In this document: positions 1-6,457 of the stretch, piece after piece | Position numbering within the stretch: position 1 is the first letter of the stretch | How the letters are laid out: each line of letters opens with the position of its first letter | From: CAYVSF01 sp046482855 | Lineage (GTDB): Bacteria; Bacteroidota; Bacteroidia; Bacteroidales; UBA12077 | Assembly (NCBI GenBank): GCA_046482855.1 | Contig: JAWOEH010000230.1 | Location: forward strand, 1 to 7,441 | Reading direction: 5' to 3' | Length of the DNA stretch: 7,441 bases | Position numbers and translations under genes: made by a program | Notes under the pieces: model-generated | Databases searched by the model: none | Seen by the model: only the letters and a program-made list of their open reading frames with translations | Told to the model about the DNA's origin: nothing

Positions 1-1184
1 CCTATACTGTCGGTTAAATCTTCTTTATTGATTATTAATGCCCTATTGAATGAGTAATTAAAAGGCATTTCAATACCTCGCTCAATATTTATAAATTCCA
101 TTAATTTATAAATAAATTCTCTTATTTCTTCTTCTAACCCGTCACATTTCAGGTCTAAATTACTGAACATCGCTTTTATGTGGACATTCGTAAGGCTTCC
201 CCCGCTTAACTTTGCAGTATCTACCCCCATGCCTGTCGTGAATATCTCTATATTCAACCTGTCAAGCAGTTTCTCCCTTGCTTCGGTTGGAATCTGTAAC
301 TGGTGGACTCCTACGTCCCCCGTTTCATTGATTGGGATTGCTTTTGTTGCTTTCAATTCCTGTAAAAATTCGAAGGCAGTTTCAGCATCCCCGCTATAAC
401 CCTTCAATGTGAAAAAAGCGTCCTGCATGTCGTCAATATTACATGCGAAATCTGATTCTATTATATCATATATATCTATAAGGCTCTTAACTTTATCTAA
501 ATCTGAATCCTCATATATATCATTCTTTAACTTTATGAACGGGATTTTATGAAATGAAAATCCTTCCTCACTTAAAATCTTATTTCCACCTTTTAAGGTC
601 TTTATATAGTGCGGCCTAGTACTTAGTACCTTGAACCCCTCTTCTTGCTTTAAATACGTTGTCACGCCCTTAAAATCGTATTCTAATGCCACTACTCCTT
701 GAGGGCTTTTATAAAATCTGTACATTTTCTCTAGTTCGCCGTCCATATTATATACCGGGTGGAGTTGCTCCCTTGGTATTTTTTTAAACTTTAAATCTCC
801 CCTGTCTTTGTATAAGTAAATCCACGCCGAACCTTTGTTAGCCGCTTCTAATACTAATTCTTTTAGTAATTTTAGAAATGTTCTTTTGCTCGACATTTTA
901 TCTAATTCCTTCAAACTTTCATTATCTTCTGTTGTGATACCATTCCCCAAAAGGTACTGGAGTTTCTGGTCTACTAGTACTCTATAAGAGCCGTTCGGTA
1001 TCTTGTGGTTGGCTGCGAAAGGGTTAAAGTCTAATATGGTCGAGGAGTCCACCACTACCCTCTTTTTTCGGTTTACTATCGCCGTATTCTTTACCCTGTA
1101 ATATTCTTCGCCACTTTTCGAATTTTTTATCTCTTTACTATTTATATAATGACTATATGCCGATTTTATACTCTTTTCTTTCAA
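1..1184 (-). CDS. Phage portal protein, SPP1 gp6-like family (3' end beyond window)
   Basis: An uninterrupted frame of 394 codons runs from a TTG at 1184-1182 past the left edge with no stop. The family is recognised from several conserved blocks: NHKIPNGSYRVLVDQK with QYLLGNGIT at about residues 59-84, LEAANKGSAWIYLY with a basic IPREQLHPVYN segment at 112-146, an acidic SDLDKVKSLIDIYD block at 227-240 followed by the DDMQDAFFTLKGY segment, and GVDTAKLSGG with SNLDLK at 320-346. Portals form the dodecameric channel at the capsid vertex through which the terminase pumps DNA. Family members are roughly 430-500 residues, so a short C-terminal piece is probably missing. The frame is closed by a stop at 1218-1220 and no ATG appears before about residue 97, so TTG, one base after the terL stop and preceded by a purine-rich GGGGATGG, is the best start. 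The start is inferred; the family call is firm. Confidence 0.88.
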   Translation of the reverse strand, partial: MKEKSIKSAYSHYINSKEIKNSKSGEEYYRVKNTAIVNRKKRVVVDSSTILDFNPFAANHKIPNGSYRVLVDQKLQYLLGNGITTEDNESLKELDKMSSKRTFLKLLKELVLEAANKGSAWIYLYKDRGDLKFKKIPREQLHPVYNMDGELEKMYRFYKSPQGVVALEYDFKGVTTYLKQEEGFKVLSTRPHYIKTLKGGNKILSEEGFSFHKIPFIKLKNDIYEDSDLDKVKSLIDIYDIIESDFACNIDDMQDAFFTLKGYSGDAETAFEFLQELKATKAIPINETGDVGVHQLQIPTEAREKLLDRLNIEIFTTGMGVDTAKLSGGSLTNVHIKAMFSNLDLKCDGLEEEIREFIYKLMEFINIERGIEMPFNYSFNRALIINKEDLTDSI

Positions 1185-1185
1185 T

Positions 1186-2142
1186 TTACCATCCCCACTT
1201 TCCTTTCTTTTTGCCTGTTAATTCGGTTAACGCCCATACTGCCGCGTCTAACCTATTCGGCGACTTCTCACCTGGTACCCACTCACAGAACTCGTCCTCT
1301 AATTCCTTGAAATATCCTCTATGTTTAACTTTGCCCTGCTCATAAAGTGCGGAAATAGGCTCTGCTCTTGTGTATTTACCTTTTGAAGCGTGAACACCTT
1401 TATAAGATACTTCGGGGTTGACTGTTCTTACTACGAACTCAACCATGTTCCCGCCTTGATTTTTTTCGGCTACTATTAAATCGGCGTCATACTTATCATA
1501 TAACTGTACTGCCTTTTTCGCCCACTCTGCGGGAGTTCCTTTCATACTGCCGTCCTCTAATACATAATATAATCCGTCTCCGCTTATTCCTGCTACTATT
1601 ATACCGATTTCGTCGCTTGTGTCCTTATTACTTGCGTTAGGGTCAACCGCTACTACTATTCTAACGCACTCAGGTACTGATTCAACCCTGTTTTCTTCAA
1701 GTGTTGACCTTTGCCATAGGGCATCGGGGTTATCCTCTAATATCTCAGCGTAGAGCTCTTGTCTTCCTAACCTTGTTCCTTCATATTTACCTATTACAGA
1801 ATTTATATAGTTATCAGGCAAGTTGTCTATATTTTCATATGTTGTGCCTGTTGTCAATTCTACCCTATCATTATTACACAACTCTTTAATCAGTTTCAAA
1901 GGTCTTGGGGTTGTGGTTACTATACCTACTGGACTCTCTTTGCCTTTTGACTCTAATCTAAATCCTAGCATAAGGTTGTCCCATGTTTCTCTCATATATT
2001 TCCATGTCGCTAATTCGTCCGCCCAGAAAGCATCATGCTGTGGCCCTCTTAACTGGTCGGGGTTATATCCTGAATATATGGTCGCTTGAGCTCCATTAGG
2101 AAAAAGTATTTTCCTTTTCGAGGGTATATATAGAGGGAGCGA
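1186..2142 (-). CDS. terL: Phage terminase large subunit, N-terminally truncated
   Basis: This is the ATP-driven packaging motor and headful/cohesive-end nuclease of a tailed phage, of the Terminase_6 (COG5323-like) type. Homology begins near PLYIPSKRK (from about 2136) and continues to the stop. Visible elements are RGPQH, a Walker B-like segment HDAFWADELATW with adjacent Asp-Glu, the TTTPRP coupling motif, YEGTRLGRQEL, and the RNase H-like nuclease with candidate metal-binding acids in VAVDP, VAEKNQGGN and NRLDAAVWAL. The Walker A loop and the first 100 or so residues expected for a 420-500-residue family member are absent. The frame stays open to an ATG at 2289, giving 367 residues, but the first ~49 of these are antisense to the PAS gene and do not resemble terminase, so I end the authentic gene near 2142. 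As it stands it could not hydrolyse ATP; nuclease residues look intact. The portal gene follows after one base. Confidence 0.9.
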   Translation of the reverse strand, partial: SLPLYIPSKRKILFPNGAQATIYSGYNPDQLRGPQHDAFWADELATWKYMRETWDNLMLGFRLESKGKESPVGIVTTTPRPLKLIKELCNNDRVELTTGTTYENIDNLPDNYINSVIGKYEGTRLGRQELYAEILEDNPDALWQRSTLEENRVESVPECVRIVVAVDPNASNKDTSDEIGIIVAGISGDGLYYVLEDGSMKGTPAEWAKKAVQLYDKYDADLIVAEKNQGGNMVEFVVRTVNPEVSYKGVHASKGKYTRAEPISALYEQGKVKHRGYFKELEDEFCEWVPGEKSPNRLDAAVWALTELTGKKKGKWGW

Positions 2143-2145
2143 TTG
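2131..2145. other. Junction between phage DNA and Bacteroidota DNA
   Basis: Terminase homology on the minus strand ends and PAS homology on the plus strand begins within this short stretch, so both genes are cut at their 5' sides and face away from each other. Base composition and codon use also change here. A stop codon at 2131-2133 closes the PAS frame on its left. I see no insertion-sequence end, long direct repeat or attachment core at the join. Whether it is a deletion or recombination scar or an assembly chimera cannot be decided from this sequence. Confidence 0.75.
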
Positions 2146-2502
2146 CAGGTACAAACTGAGCGCACCCTTGAGGGAGCTGCCGATGCCATTGTTACAATCG
2201 ATCAGGAGAATGTGGTAACCTTCTTCAATAAAGCTGCCGAAGAGCTGTGGAATATCGGACGCGACGAAGTTCTTGGACGATCGGTGCAAAAATTATTCCC
2301 ACAGGAGGATATTGAGGATGACTTCCTGCAAAGTTACCTCGACCCTCAGGCCGATAAAATAATTGGCGAACGTAAAGAAGTGACCATTTACGATGCCAAA
2401 GGCGAGGAGAAATCCGTTATCTTCTTGTTATCACAGGCGCGGGTTGGCGATACAACCTCTTATACCGCCTTTATTCAGAATATTTCGGTTGATCTGTTTT
2501 AG
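2143..2502 (+). CDS. C-terminal PAS domain of a sensor protein, 5'-truncated
   Basis: About 119 residues form one PAS domain. The family signature is seen in TLEGAADAIVTIDQENVV, FFNKAAEELW with an IGRDEVLGRSV helix-turn region, a polar loop reading DPQADKIIGERKEVTIYDAKG, and the closing SYTAFIQNIS strand. PAS domains sense small ligands, redox state or oxygen and usually sit in front of or between kinase, chemotaxis or further PAS modules. Here the domain ends the protein at SVDLF with no output domain, so this is most likely the last domain of a larger multi-PAS sensor or chemotaxis-type protein whose front is lost at the junction. The TTG at 2143 is only the first possible start codon; codons back to 2134 also read plausibly as PAS linker, and no ribosome binding site supports a native start. 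An intrinsic terminator follows 20 bases after the stop. The identity of the parent protein is not recoverable here. Confidence 0.75.
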   Translation: MQVQTERTLEGAADAIVTIDQENVVTFFNKAAEELWNIGRDEVLGRSVQKLFPQEDIEDDFLQSYLDPQADKIIGERKEVTIYDAKGEEKSVIFLLSQARVGDTTSYTAFIQNISVDLF

Positions 2503-2521
2503 AACCTACATAGGCAATAGT

Positions 2522-2557
2522 AAAAGCTTTGCAGCAGTTTTGTTGCAAGGCTTTTTT
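2522..2557 (+). terminator. Intrinsic terminator of the PAS gene
   Basis: A 13-bp stem (arms 2524-2536 and 2541-2553, with two G-U wobbles) closes a GTTT loop and runs directly into a T tract ending at 2557. It lies 20 bases after the PAS stop codon and before the nucleotidase gene, so it separates the two plus-strand units. The A-run at the left base can also pair with the T tract, so weak activity on the minus strand is possible. Confidence 0.85.
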
Positions 2558-2639
2558 ATGGAATGCCTTAATATGCTTACTTTAGCCCAAAAGATGACCC
2601 GAAGATGTATCGTGTAACAGAAATTAATCCATCAATCAT

Positions 2640-4382
2640 ATGAAAAAGCAGTATTTTCTTGTTCTTGTATCGCTGGTTATCCTTTTGGCCAGCTGTACTA
2701 AAAAGCCTGAGCTTCCCATAACAATTCATCTGGTGGAAACCACCGATGTGCATGGAACCATTTTTCCCATGGGCAATCAGCAACAGAGTCTGGCTCATGT
2801 TTCTTATTGGGTGGATAGTATGAGGAACGCCGTTGGGCATGAGCATGTTGTGCTTTTGGATAATGGCGATATTTTGCAGGGAACCCCCTTGGTATATGTA
2901 GCCAATTTTGTTGATACACTCAATACACACTGGACCGCAAAAGCGCTTAATGAAATGCAATACGATGCAGCTGCCGTGGGCAATCACGACATCGAGGCCG
3001 GACACCCGGTTTATGACCGCTACAATGCCGAAACAGAGTTCCCCTTGTTGGCAGCAAATGCGTTAAATAGCGAAACCGGAGAACCCTATTTTCAACCTTA
3101 TGTCATTATTGAAAAAGCGGGTTTAAAGATTGCCGTTCTGGGCCTTATTACCCCCGGGGTGCCCGGCTGGTTGCCTGAGTCGCTTTACAGCGGAATAACC
3201 TTTGAGGACATGGTGGAATCGGCAGAAAAATGGGTGCCCAAAATTATGCAAGAGGAACAACCCGATATGCTTGTGGGCTTGTTTCATGCCGGTGGTAATG
3301 CAGCCTATGGGGGCGAAGAGGACACTTACATGAACGAGAATGGCTCCATTCTGGTGGCTGAAAAAGTGCCTGGCTTCGACGTTGTATTCTTAGGCCATGA
3401 TCACAGAAAATGGAACACAGTTGTACAAAATGAAACCAACGGAGAGGAGGTGTTAATAATAGGTGCAGGTAGCCGAAATAAACAGTTGGGACATGTGGCT
3501 GTAACCTTTACCGATTCGGGAAAGATCTTTATCCCTGAAATTATTGAACTGGAAAACCGTCCTGCTGATTCGGCCTTCATAAATAAGTTTTCTGCCGAGA
3601 AACTGCTGGCAGAAAACTTCATCAATGAACCCATAGGTCGCCTGACCGAGCCCATGAGTTCGGAAAATAGTTTTTGGGAACCTACGGCTTTTATCGACTT
3701 AATCCATAAAGTGCAACTGGACGAAACGGATGCTGATATTTCCATTACCGCGCCCCTGAGTTACCGTACGCTCCTCCCTGCCGATACTCTTTTTCGCAAC
3801 GATTTGTTTGATTTGTATCGCTACGAAAATTATATCAATGGGCTAAAGATGTATGGGAATGAGCTTGATGCGTATCTTGAATACAGTTATGCAGGATGGT
3901 TTCAACCCATGGAATCGGCCGATGATAATGCCTTAAAGTTTGCCCACGATGAGAAGGGAAACTTGATCTATAGCGATCGTTATGAAACTTATCAGCTGGC
4001 CAACAGGTATTACAACTTCGATGCCGCTGCCGGCATCCGGTATACGGTTGATCTTACCGAAGAAAATGGCCAACGAGTGGAAATTCACCAGTTGTCCGAT
4101 GGGCGGAATTTTCATCCGGATACCCTTTATACTGTGGCGGTTAATAGCTACCGGGCAAGTGGTGGCGGTGGGCATTTCGAAAAAGGGGCGGGTCTGTCGC
4201 CTCAGCAGGTGAAGGATCGCACTTATTATAGCAGCAAGCGCGATTTGCGCCATTACCTGGCTATTTATCTGCAGGAGCATTCGCCTTACACGCCCCAAGT
4301 TATCTCTACCTGGAAGGTGCTCCCTGAGCACTGGTTACAACAAGCAAAACAGAAGGACAAGAAGATGTTGTTTGGTGACTAG
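2640..4382 (+). CDS. Lipoprotein 5'-nucleotidase / 2',3'-cyclic-nucleotide phosphodiesterase family
   Basis: A complete 580-residue protein of the UshA/CpdB metallophosphoesterase family. It starts with a lipoprotein signal: MKK, a hydrophobic stretch, and lipobox LASC with Cys19 as the acylation site, so it should be anchored in the envelope, either facing the periplasm or on the surface. The N-terminal calcineurin-like domain (about 27-320) carries the two-metal motifs TTDVHG (Asp36, His38), DNGD (Asp77), GNHD (Asn115, His116), a histidine in FHAGGN (His216) and GHDH (His253, His255). The C-terminal 5'-nucleotidase domain (about 325-550) ends in the NSYRASGGGG substrate-loop region. The family releases phosphate from nucleotides and cyclic nucleotides for salvage; exact substrate cannot be read from sequence. 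No Shine-Dalgarno sequence precedes the ATG, as is common in Bacteroidota. The preceding terminator implies its own promoter, and no partner gene is in the same unit. Confidence 0.92.
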   Translation: MKKQYFLVLVSLVILLASCTKKPELPITIHLVETTDVHGTIFPMGNQQQSLAHVSYWVDSMRNAVGHEHVVLLDNGDILQGTPLVYVANFVDTLNTHWTAKALNEMQYDAAAVGNHDIEAGHPVYDRYNAETEFPLLAANALNSETGEPYFQPYVIIEKAGLKIAVLGLITPGVPGWLPESLYSGITFEDMVESAEKWVPKIMQEEQPDMLVGLFHAGGNAAYGGEEDTYMNENGSILVAEKVPGFDVVFLGHDHRKWNTVVQNETNGEEVLIIGAGSRNKQLGHVAVTFTDSGKIFIPEIIELENRPADSAFINKFSAEKLLAENFINEPIGRLTEPMSSENSFWEPTAFIDLIHKVQLDETDADISITAPLSYRTLLPADTLFRNDLFDLYRYENYINGLKMYGNELDAYLEYSYAGWFQPMESADDNALKFAHDEKGNLIYSDRYETYQLANRYYNFDAAAGIRYTVDLTEENGQRVEIHQLSDGRNFHPDTLYTVAVNSYRASGGGGHFEKGAGLSPQQVKDRTYYSSKRDLRHYLAIYLQEHSPYTPQVISTWKVLPEHWLQQAKQKDKKMLFGD

Positions 4383-4432
4383 CACGACCATCTTCCTTCA
4401 ACCTGATAACACTATTCATCCCCGATGTGTTT

Positions 4433-4482
4433 GGTTAGTCTCACTTTGCCTGCTAAAAATAGCAACCATGGTGAGACTAACC
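4433..4482. repeat. Nested inverted repeat between convergent genes, possible bidirectional terminator
   Basis: Perfect 12-bp arms (GGTTAGTCTCAC at 4433-4444 and its complement at 4471-4482) enclose a second hairpin, TGCTA-AAAA-TAGCA, at 4451-4464. The two stems are separated by six unpaired bases on each side, so the whole 50 bases can fold into one long hairpin with a symmetric internal loop. It sits in the 129-base gap between the ends of the nucleotidase and DAHP synthase genes, where a terminator serving both is expected. Neither side has a convincing T tract, so an intrinsic terminator is not certain; an RNA 3'-end stabiliser or a dispersed palindromic repeat is also possible. The remainder of the gap holds nothing else recognisable. 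Confidence 0.7.
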
Positions 4483-4511
4483 TGCTTTGTACAGTGCGGG
4501 AATTACATTTT

Positions 4512-5567
4512 CTATTGAACGGCCTCATGTAGGGTGCTTTGTTGTGTGATGGATTCCTGATGGATGCACTCGAACAGGGCAGCGACAAAAGATTCGGAAA
4601 GATGAAATGTTTCCCCTAAACTTCTTCGATGCTTCATGAGTTCTTGCCATCGGTTTGGCTGATATACCTGCATGTTTGTTGTTTGTTTCAGCTCACCTAT
4701 GCGGCTAACTCGTTCAAAACGGTCCTGAAGGGTTTTTAGTAATAGGCTGTCCAGGCTGTCAATTTCCTGCCTTAAATTTGCCAGTTGTTGTAGCGAGGAT
4801 GAATTGCATGTTGCGCTTTGCGAAACCCGATCAATCAGTTTTTTGCAGAATGCCGGCCGCACCTGTTGGTTCGAATCGGTGAGTGCATTTTCCGGGTCCG
4901 GATGCACCTCAAGCATAAGCCCACTGAAGGGTAGTCGCTTAGCTTCCGCCAGAAGGCCCGGTAACCACCTTTTGTTGCCTGCAATATGCGAGGGATCATG
5001 GAGTATTGGAAGATCAGGCCACTGGTTTTTCAAGGCCAGCGGAATGTCCCATAAGGGCGCATTTCGGAGTCGCTTTTCCTGCGGCGATGTAAAGCCCCGA
5101 TGAATTGCAGCGAGTTGCCTGACACCTGCAGCATCGAATCTTTCCAGGGCGCCTAACCATAGGTTTAGGTCTGCATTTACCGGATTTTTTACATAAACGG
5201 CCACCGAAGTACCGCGGGTCATGTTTGCCAGCAAATTAATGGTAAAGGGATTGGGCGTGGTTCTTGCCCCAATCCAAACCATGTCCACACCGGCATTTAG
5301 TGCTGCTTCCATGTGCTGTTGGGAAGCTACTTCGATAGCTATTGGCAGGTTGTATGCTTTTTTTACCTCCAATAGCCAGGTTAAAGCCTCCTGACCATAT
5401 CCTTCAAAATGGCCGGGACGTGTGCGTGGTTTCCATATGCCTGCTCTGAAGTAGCTGATGGGTAGATCTTTTAGTGCCTCGGCTGTGGTAAAAAGCTGTT
5501 CCCGACTCTCTGCGCTGCATGGGCCAAGAATTAATTGACGGGTCAATGTGGTAGGCGTATTATTCAT
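4512..5567 (-). CDS. aroF: Bifunctional DAHP synthase (type I-beta) / chorismate mutase type II
   Basis: A 351-residue cytoplasmic fusion. The N-terminal domain (about 10-250) condenses phosphoenolpyruvate with erythrose 4-phosphate, the entry to the shikimate pathway. It shows GPCSAES (15-21), RAGIWKPRTRPG (41-52), EVAS (79-82), the lysine strand VAVYVKNP (122-129), HRGF (156-159), DPSHIAG (191-197) and EVHPDP (220-225), and belongs to the KDO8P-synthase-like type I-beta group. The C-terminal AroQ domain (about 258-345) turns chorismate into prephenate; Arg266, Arg283, Lys294, Arg306 and Gln343 align by eye with E. coli mutase Arg11, Arg28, Lys39, Arg51 and Gln88. C-terminal fusion is the known Bacteroidota arrangement, and in characterised relatives the mutase domain confers feedback control on DAHP synthesis. 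The ATG overlaps the tyrA stop as ATGA, which suggests translational coupling; no Shine-Dalgarno sequence is visible. It is the last gene of the operon. Confidence 0.95.
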   Translation of the reverse strand: MNNTPTTLTRQLILGPCSAESREQLFTTAEALKDLPISYFRAGIWKPRTRPGHFEGYGQEALTWLLEVKKAYNLPIAIEVASQQHMEAALNAGVDMVWIGARTTPNPFTINLLANMTRGTSVAVYVKNPVNADLNLWLGALERFDAAGVRQLAAIHRGFTSPQEKRLRNAPLWDIPLALKNQWPDLPILHDPSHIAGNKRWLPGLLAEAKRLPFSGLMLEVHPDPENALTDSNQQVRPAFCKKLIDRVSQSATCNSSSLQQLANLRQEIDSLDSLLLKTLQDRFERVSRIGELKQTTNMQVYQPNRWQELMKHRRSLGETFHLSESFVAALFECIHQESITQQSTLHEAVQ

Positions 5568-6457
5568 GGTTGTTGTTTTTTAGGTGTTTTGGGGTGTATG
5601 TTTTGGTTCATCAGACAAAAGGATCTATTGAATGAGGCTTCCAGCCTGTCGTAGTTCGTATCTTCCAATGAATTAATCATTTGTTGAATCTGTTGCTCAA
5701 AGCGGATGAGTGCTTTCACCAAATGCTGGTTGTTTTGCCGGGCTATGGGAAGCCATATTTTGGGGTTGCTTTTGGCCAGGCGAAGCATGGAGGTTAATCC
5801 TCGTCCCCACATGTTGGGCTTTGGGTAATTGTACGCATCGGGCGGAGAAATGGCAGCTGCAAGGGCATAGCTTACCAGTTGTGGCAAGTGGGAATAATTT
5901 GCCATCAGTAGGTCATGTTCCGGGGCGGAGATTTCATGAAGATTCATGCCACATCGGCTAAAGAGTGAGGCTACAGCTTGCAGGGCCTCCTGGCTGCTAT
6001 CTGCTGTATTACACAGAAAACAATCGGCTTGCGTATAGAGCTCCGGATGCGCCCGGTAAGGCCCTGTATATGCTGAACCGGCAAAGGGATGTGCGGCTAC
6101 ATACTTTTCGCCATTGGCACATCTGTTGGCTGTTTGACAAAGCATTTGCTTGGTGCTTCCTGTATCGGTGATGGCAATGCCTGTGAAATACGGCAGCAGC
6201 TGAGTTAGTAATTGCGAAATTGTATCAACAGGAGTAGCCAGTATCAGCATATCGGTTTGGCAGGCCAGTTTTTCGGGCGGCAGAATTTCATCCATGTACC
6301 GCTGGTTTAGCGCATGCTCGCAGTAATCCGTGTTTGTATCATAGCCTATACAGCGGGTTGTTGGCAGGTGTTTCTTGAATGATTTGGCAAGGGAAGCTCC
6401 CATAAATCCCAGGCCAATAATGCCCAGTGTGTTAATCTGTTGGTGATTAGTGTTCAT
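5564..6457 (-). CDS. tyrA: Prephenate dehydrogenase
   Basis: A 297-residue cytoplasmic enzyme that oxidatively decarboxylates prephenate to 4-hydroxyphenylpyruvate, the tyrosine branch. The Rossmann fold opens with GLGFMG (15-20), and an aspartate closing the second strand (IGYD, Asp40) favours NAD over NADP. Further signatures are ATPVD (74-78), TDTGSTK (97-103), AAHPFAGS (121-128), whose His123 matches the conserved catalytic histidine, and the SHLPQLVSYALA helix (189-200) with a second conserved histidine. WGRGLTSMLRLAKSNPKIW (217-235) supplies candidate prephenate-binding arginines. No C-terminal ACT domain is present, so direct tyrosine feedback through such a domain is not expected; control probably rests on the neighbouring DAHP synthase-mutase. 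It overlaps the upstream aminotransferase by 11 bases and the downstream gene by 4, and its substrate is the product of that gene's mutase domain. Confidence 0.94.
   Translation of the reverse strand: MNTNHQQINTLGIIGLGFMGASLAKSFKKHLPTTRCIGYDTNTDYCEHALNQRYMDEILPPEKLACQTDMLILATPVDTISQLLTQLLPYFTGIAITDTGSTKQMLCQTANRCANGEKYVAAHPFAGSAYTGPYRAHPELYTQADCFLCNTADSSQEALQAVASLFSRCGMNLHEISAPEHDLLMANYSHLPQLVSYALAAAISPPDAYNYPKPNMWGRGLTSMLRLAKSNPKIWLPIARQNNQHLVKALIRFEQQIQQMINSLEDTNYDRLEASFNRSFCLMNQNIHPKTPKKQQP

Larger units (their letters stand above)
1..2142 (-). mobile_element. Phage packaging module fragment (terL and portal)
   Basis: Two adjacent minus-strand genes in the usual tailed-phage order, large terminase then portal, fill this segment. 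Both sides are incomplete: terL lacks its 5' part at the junction and the portal runs off the left edge. The segment is visibly AT-richer than the rest (17 G+C in the first 60 bases, against 33 in 4021-4080) and uses ATA, AGA/AGG and TTA heavily, unlike the right-hand genes. It could be a prophage remnant in a Bacteroidota genome, or unrelated phage DNA joined by assembly error. No integrase, attachment site or other phage gene is visible. Confidence 0.85.

Noticed and set aside
1200..1217. A-rich run (AAAAAG on the minus strand) near the terL end, considered as a programmed frameshift site producing a TerL-portal fusion.
   Set aside because: The portal frame lies +1 relative to terL, while a slippery A-run of this kind would favour a -1 shift; a TTG start one base after the terL stop explains the arrangement better.
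178..2089. Several short plus-strand open frames within the phage segment (for example 178-399, 1157-1345, 1823-2089).
   Set aside because: They lie antisense to the continuous portal and terminase frames, which carry clear family motifs, and their own translations show no recognisable domain.
1..2142. Possibility that the phage segment is a gene transfer agent or a domesticated defence-related packaging module.
   Set aside because: Only two partial standard packaging genes are visible, with no neighbouring genes to support either idea.
2578..2585. TACTTTAG as a Bacteroidota -7 box (consensus TAnnTTTG) for the nucleotidase gene.
   Set aside because: It misses one consensus base and no TTTG-like -33 element lies about 20 bases upstream, so it cannot be told from chance.
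2577..4331. Minus-strand open frames opposite the nucleotidase gene (2577-3005, 3401-3745, 3933-4331).
   Set aside because: All are antisense to a complete gene with intact metal-binding motifs; none has a start signal or plausible domain.
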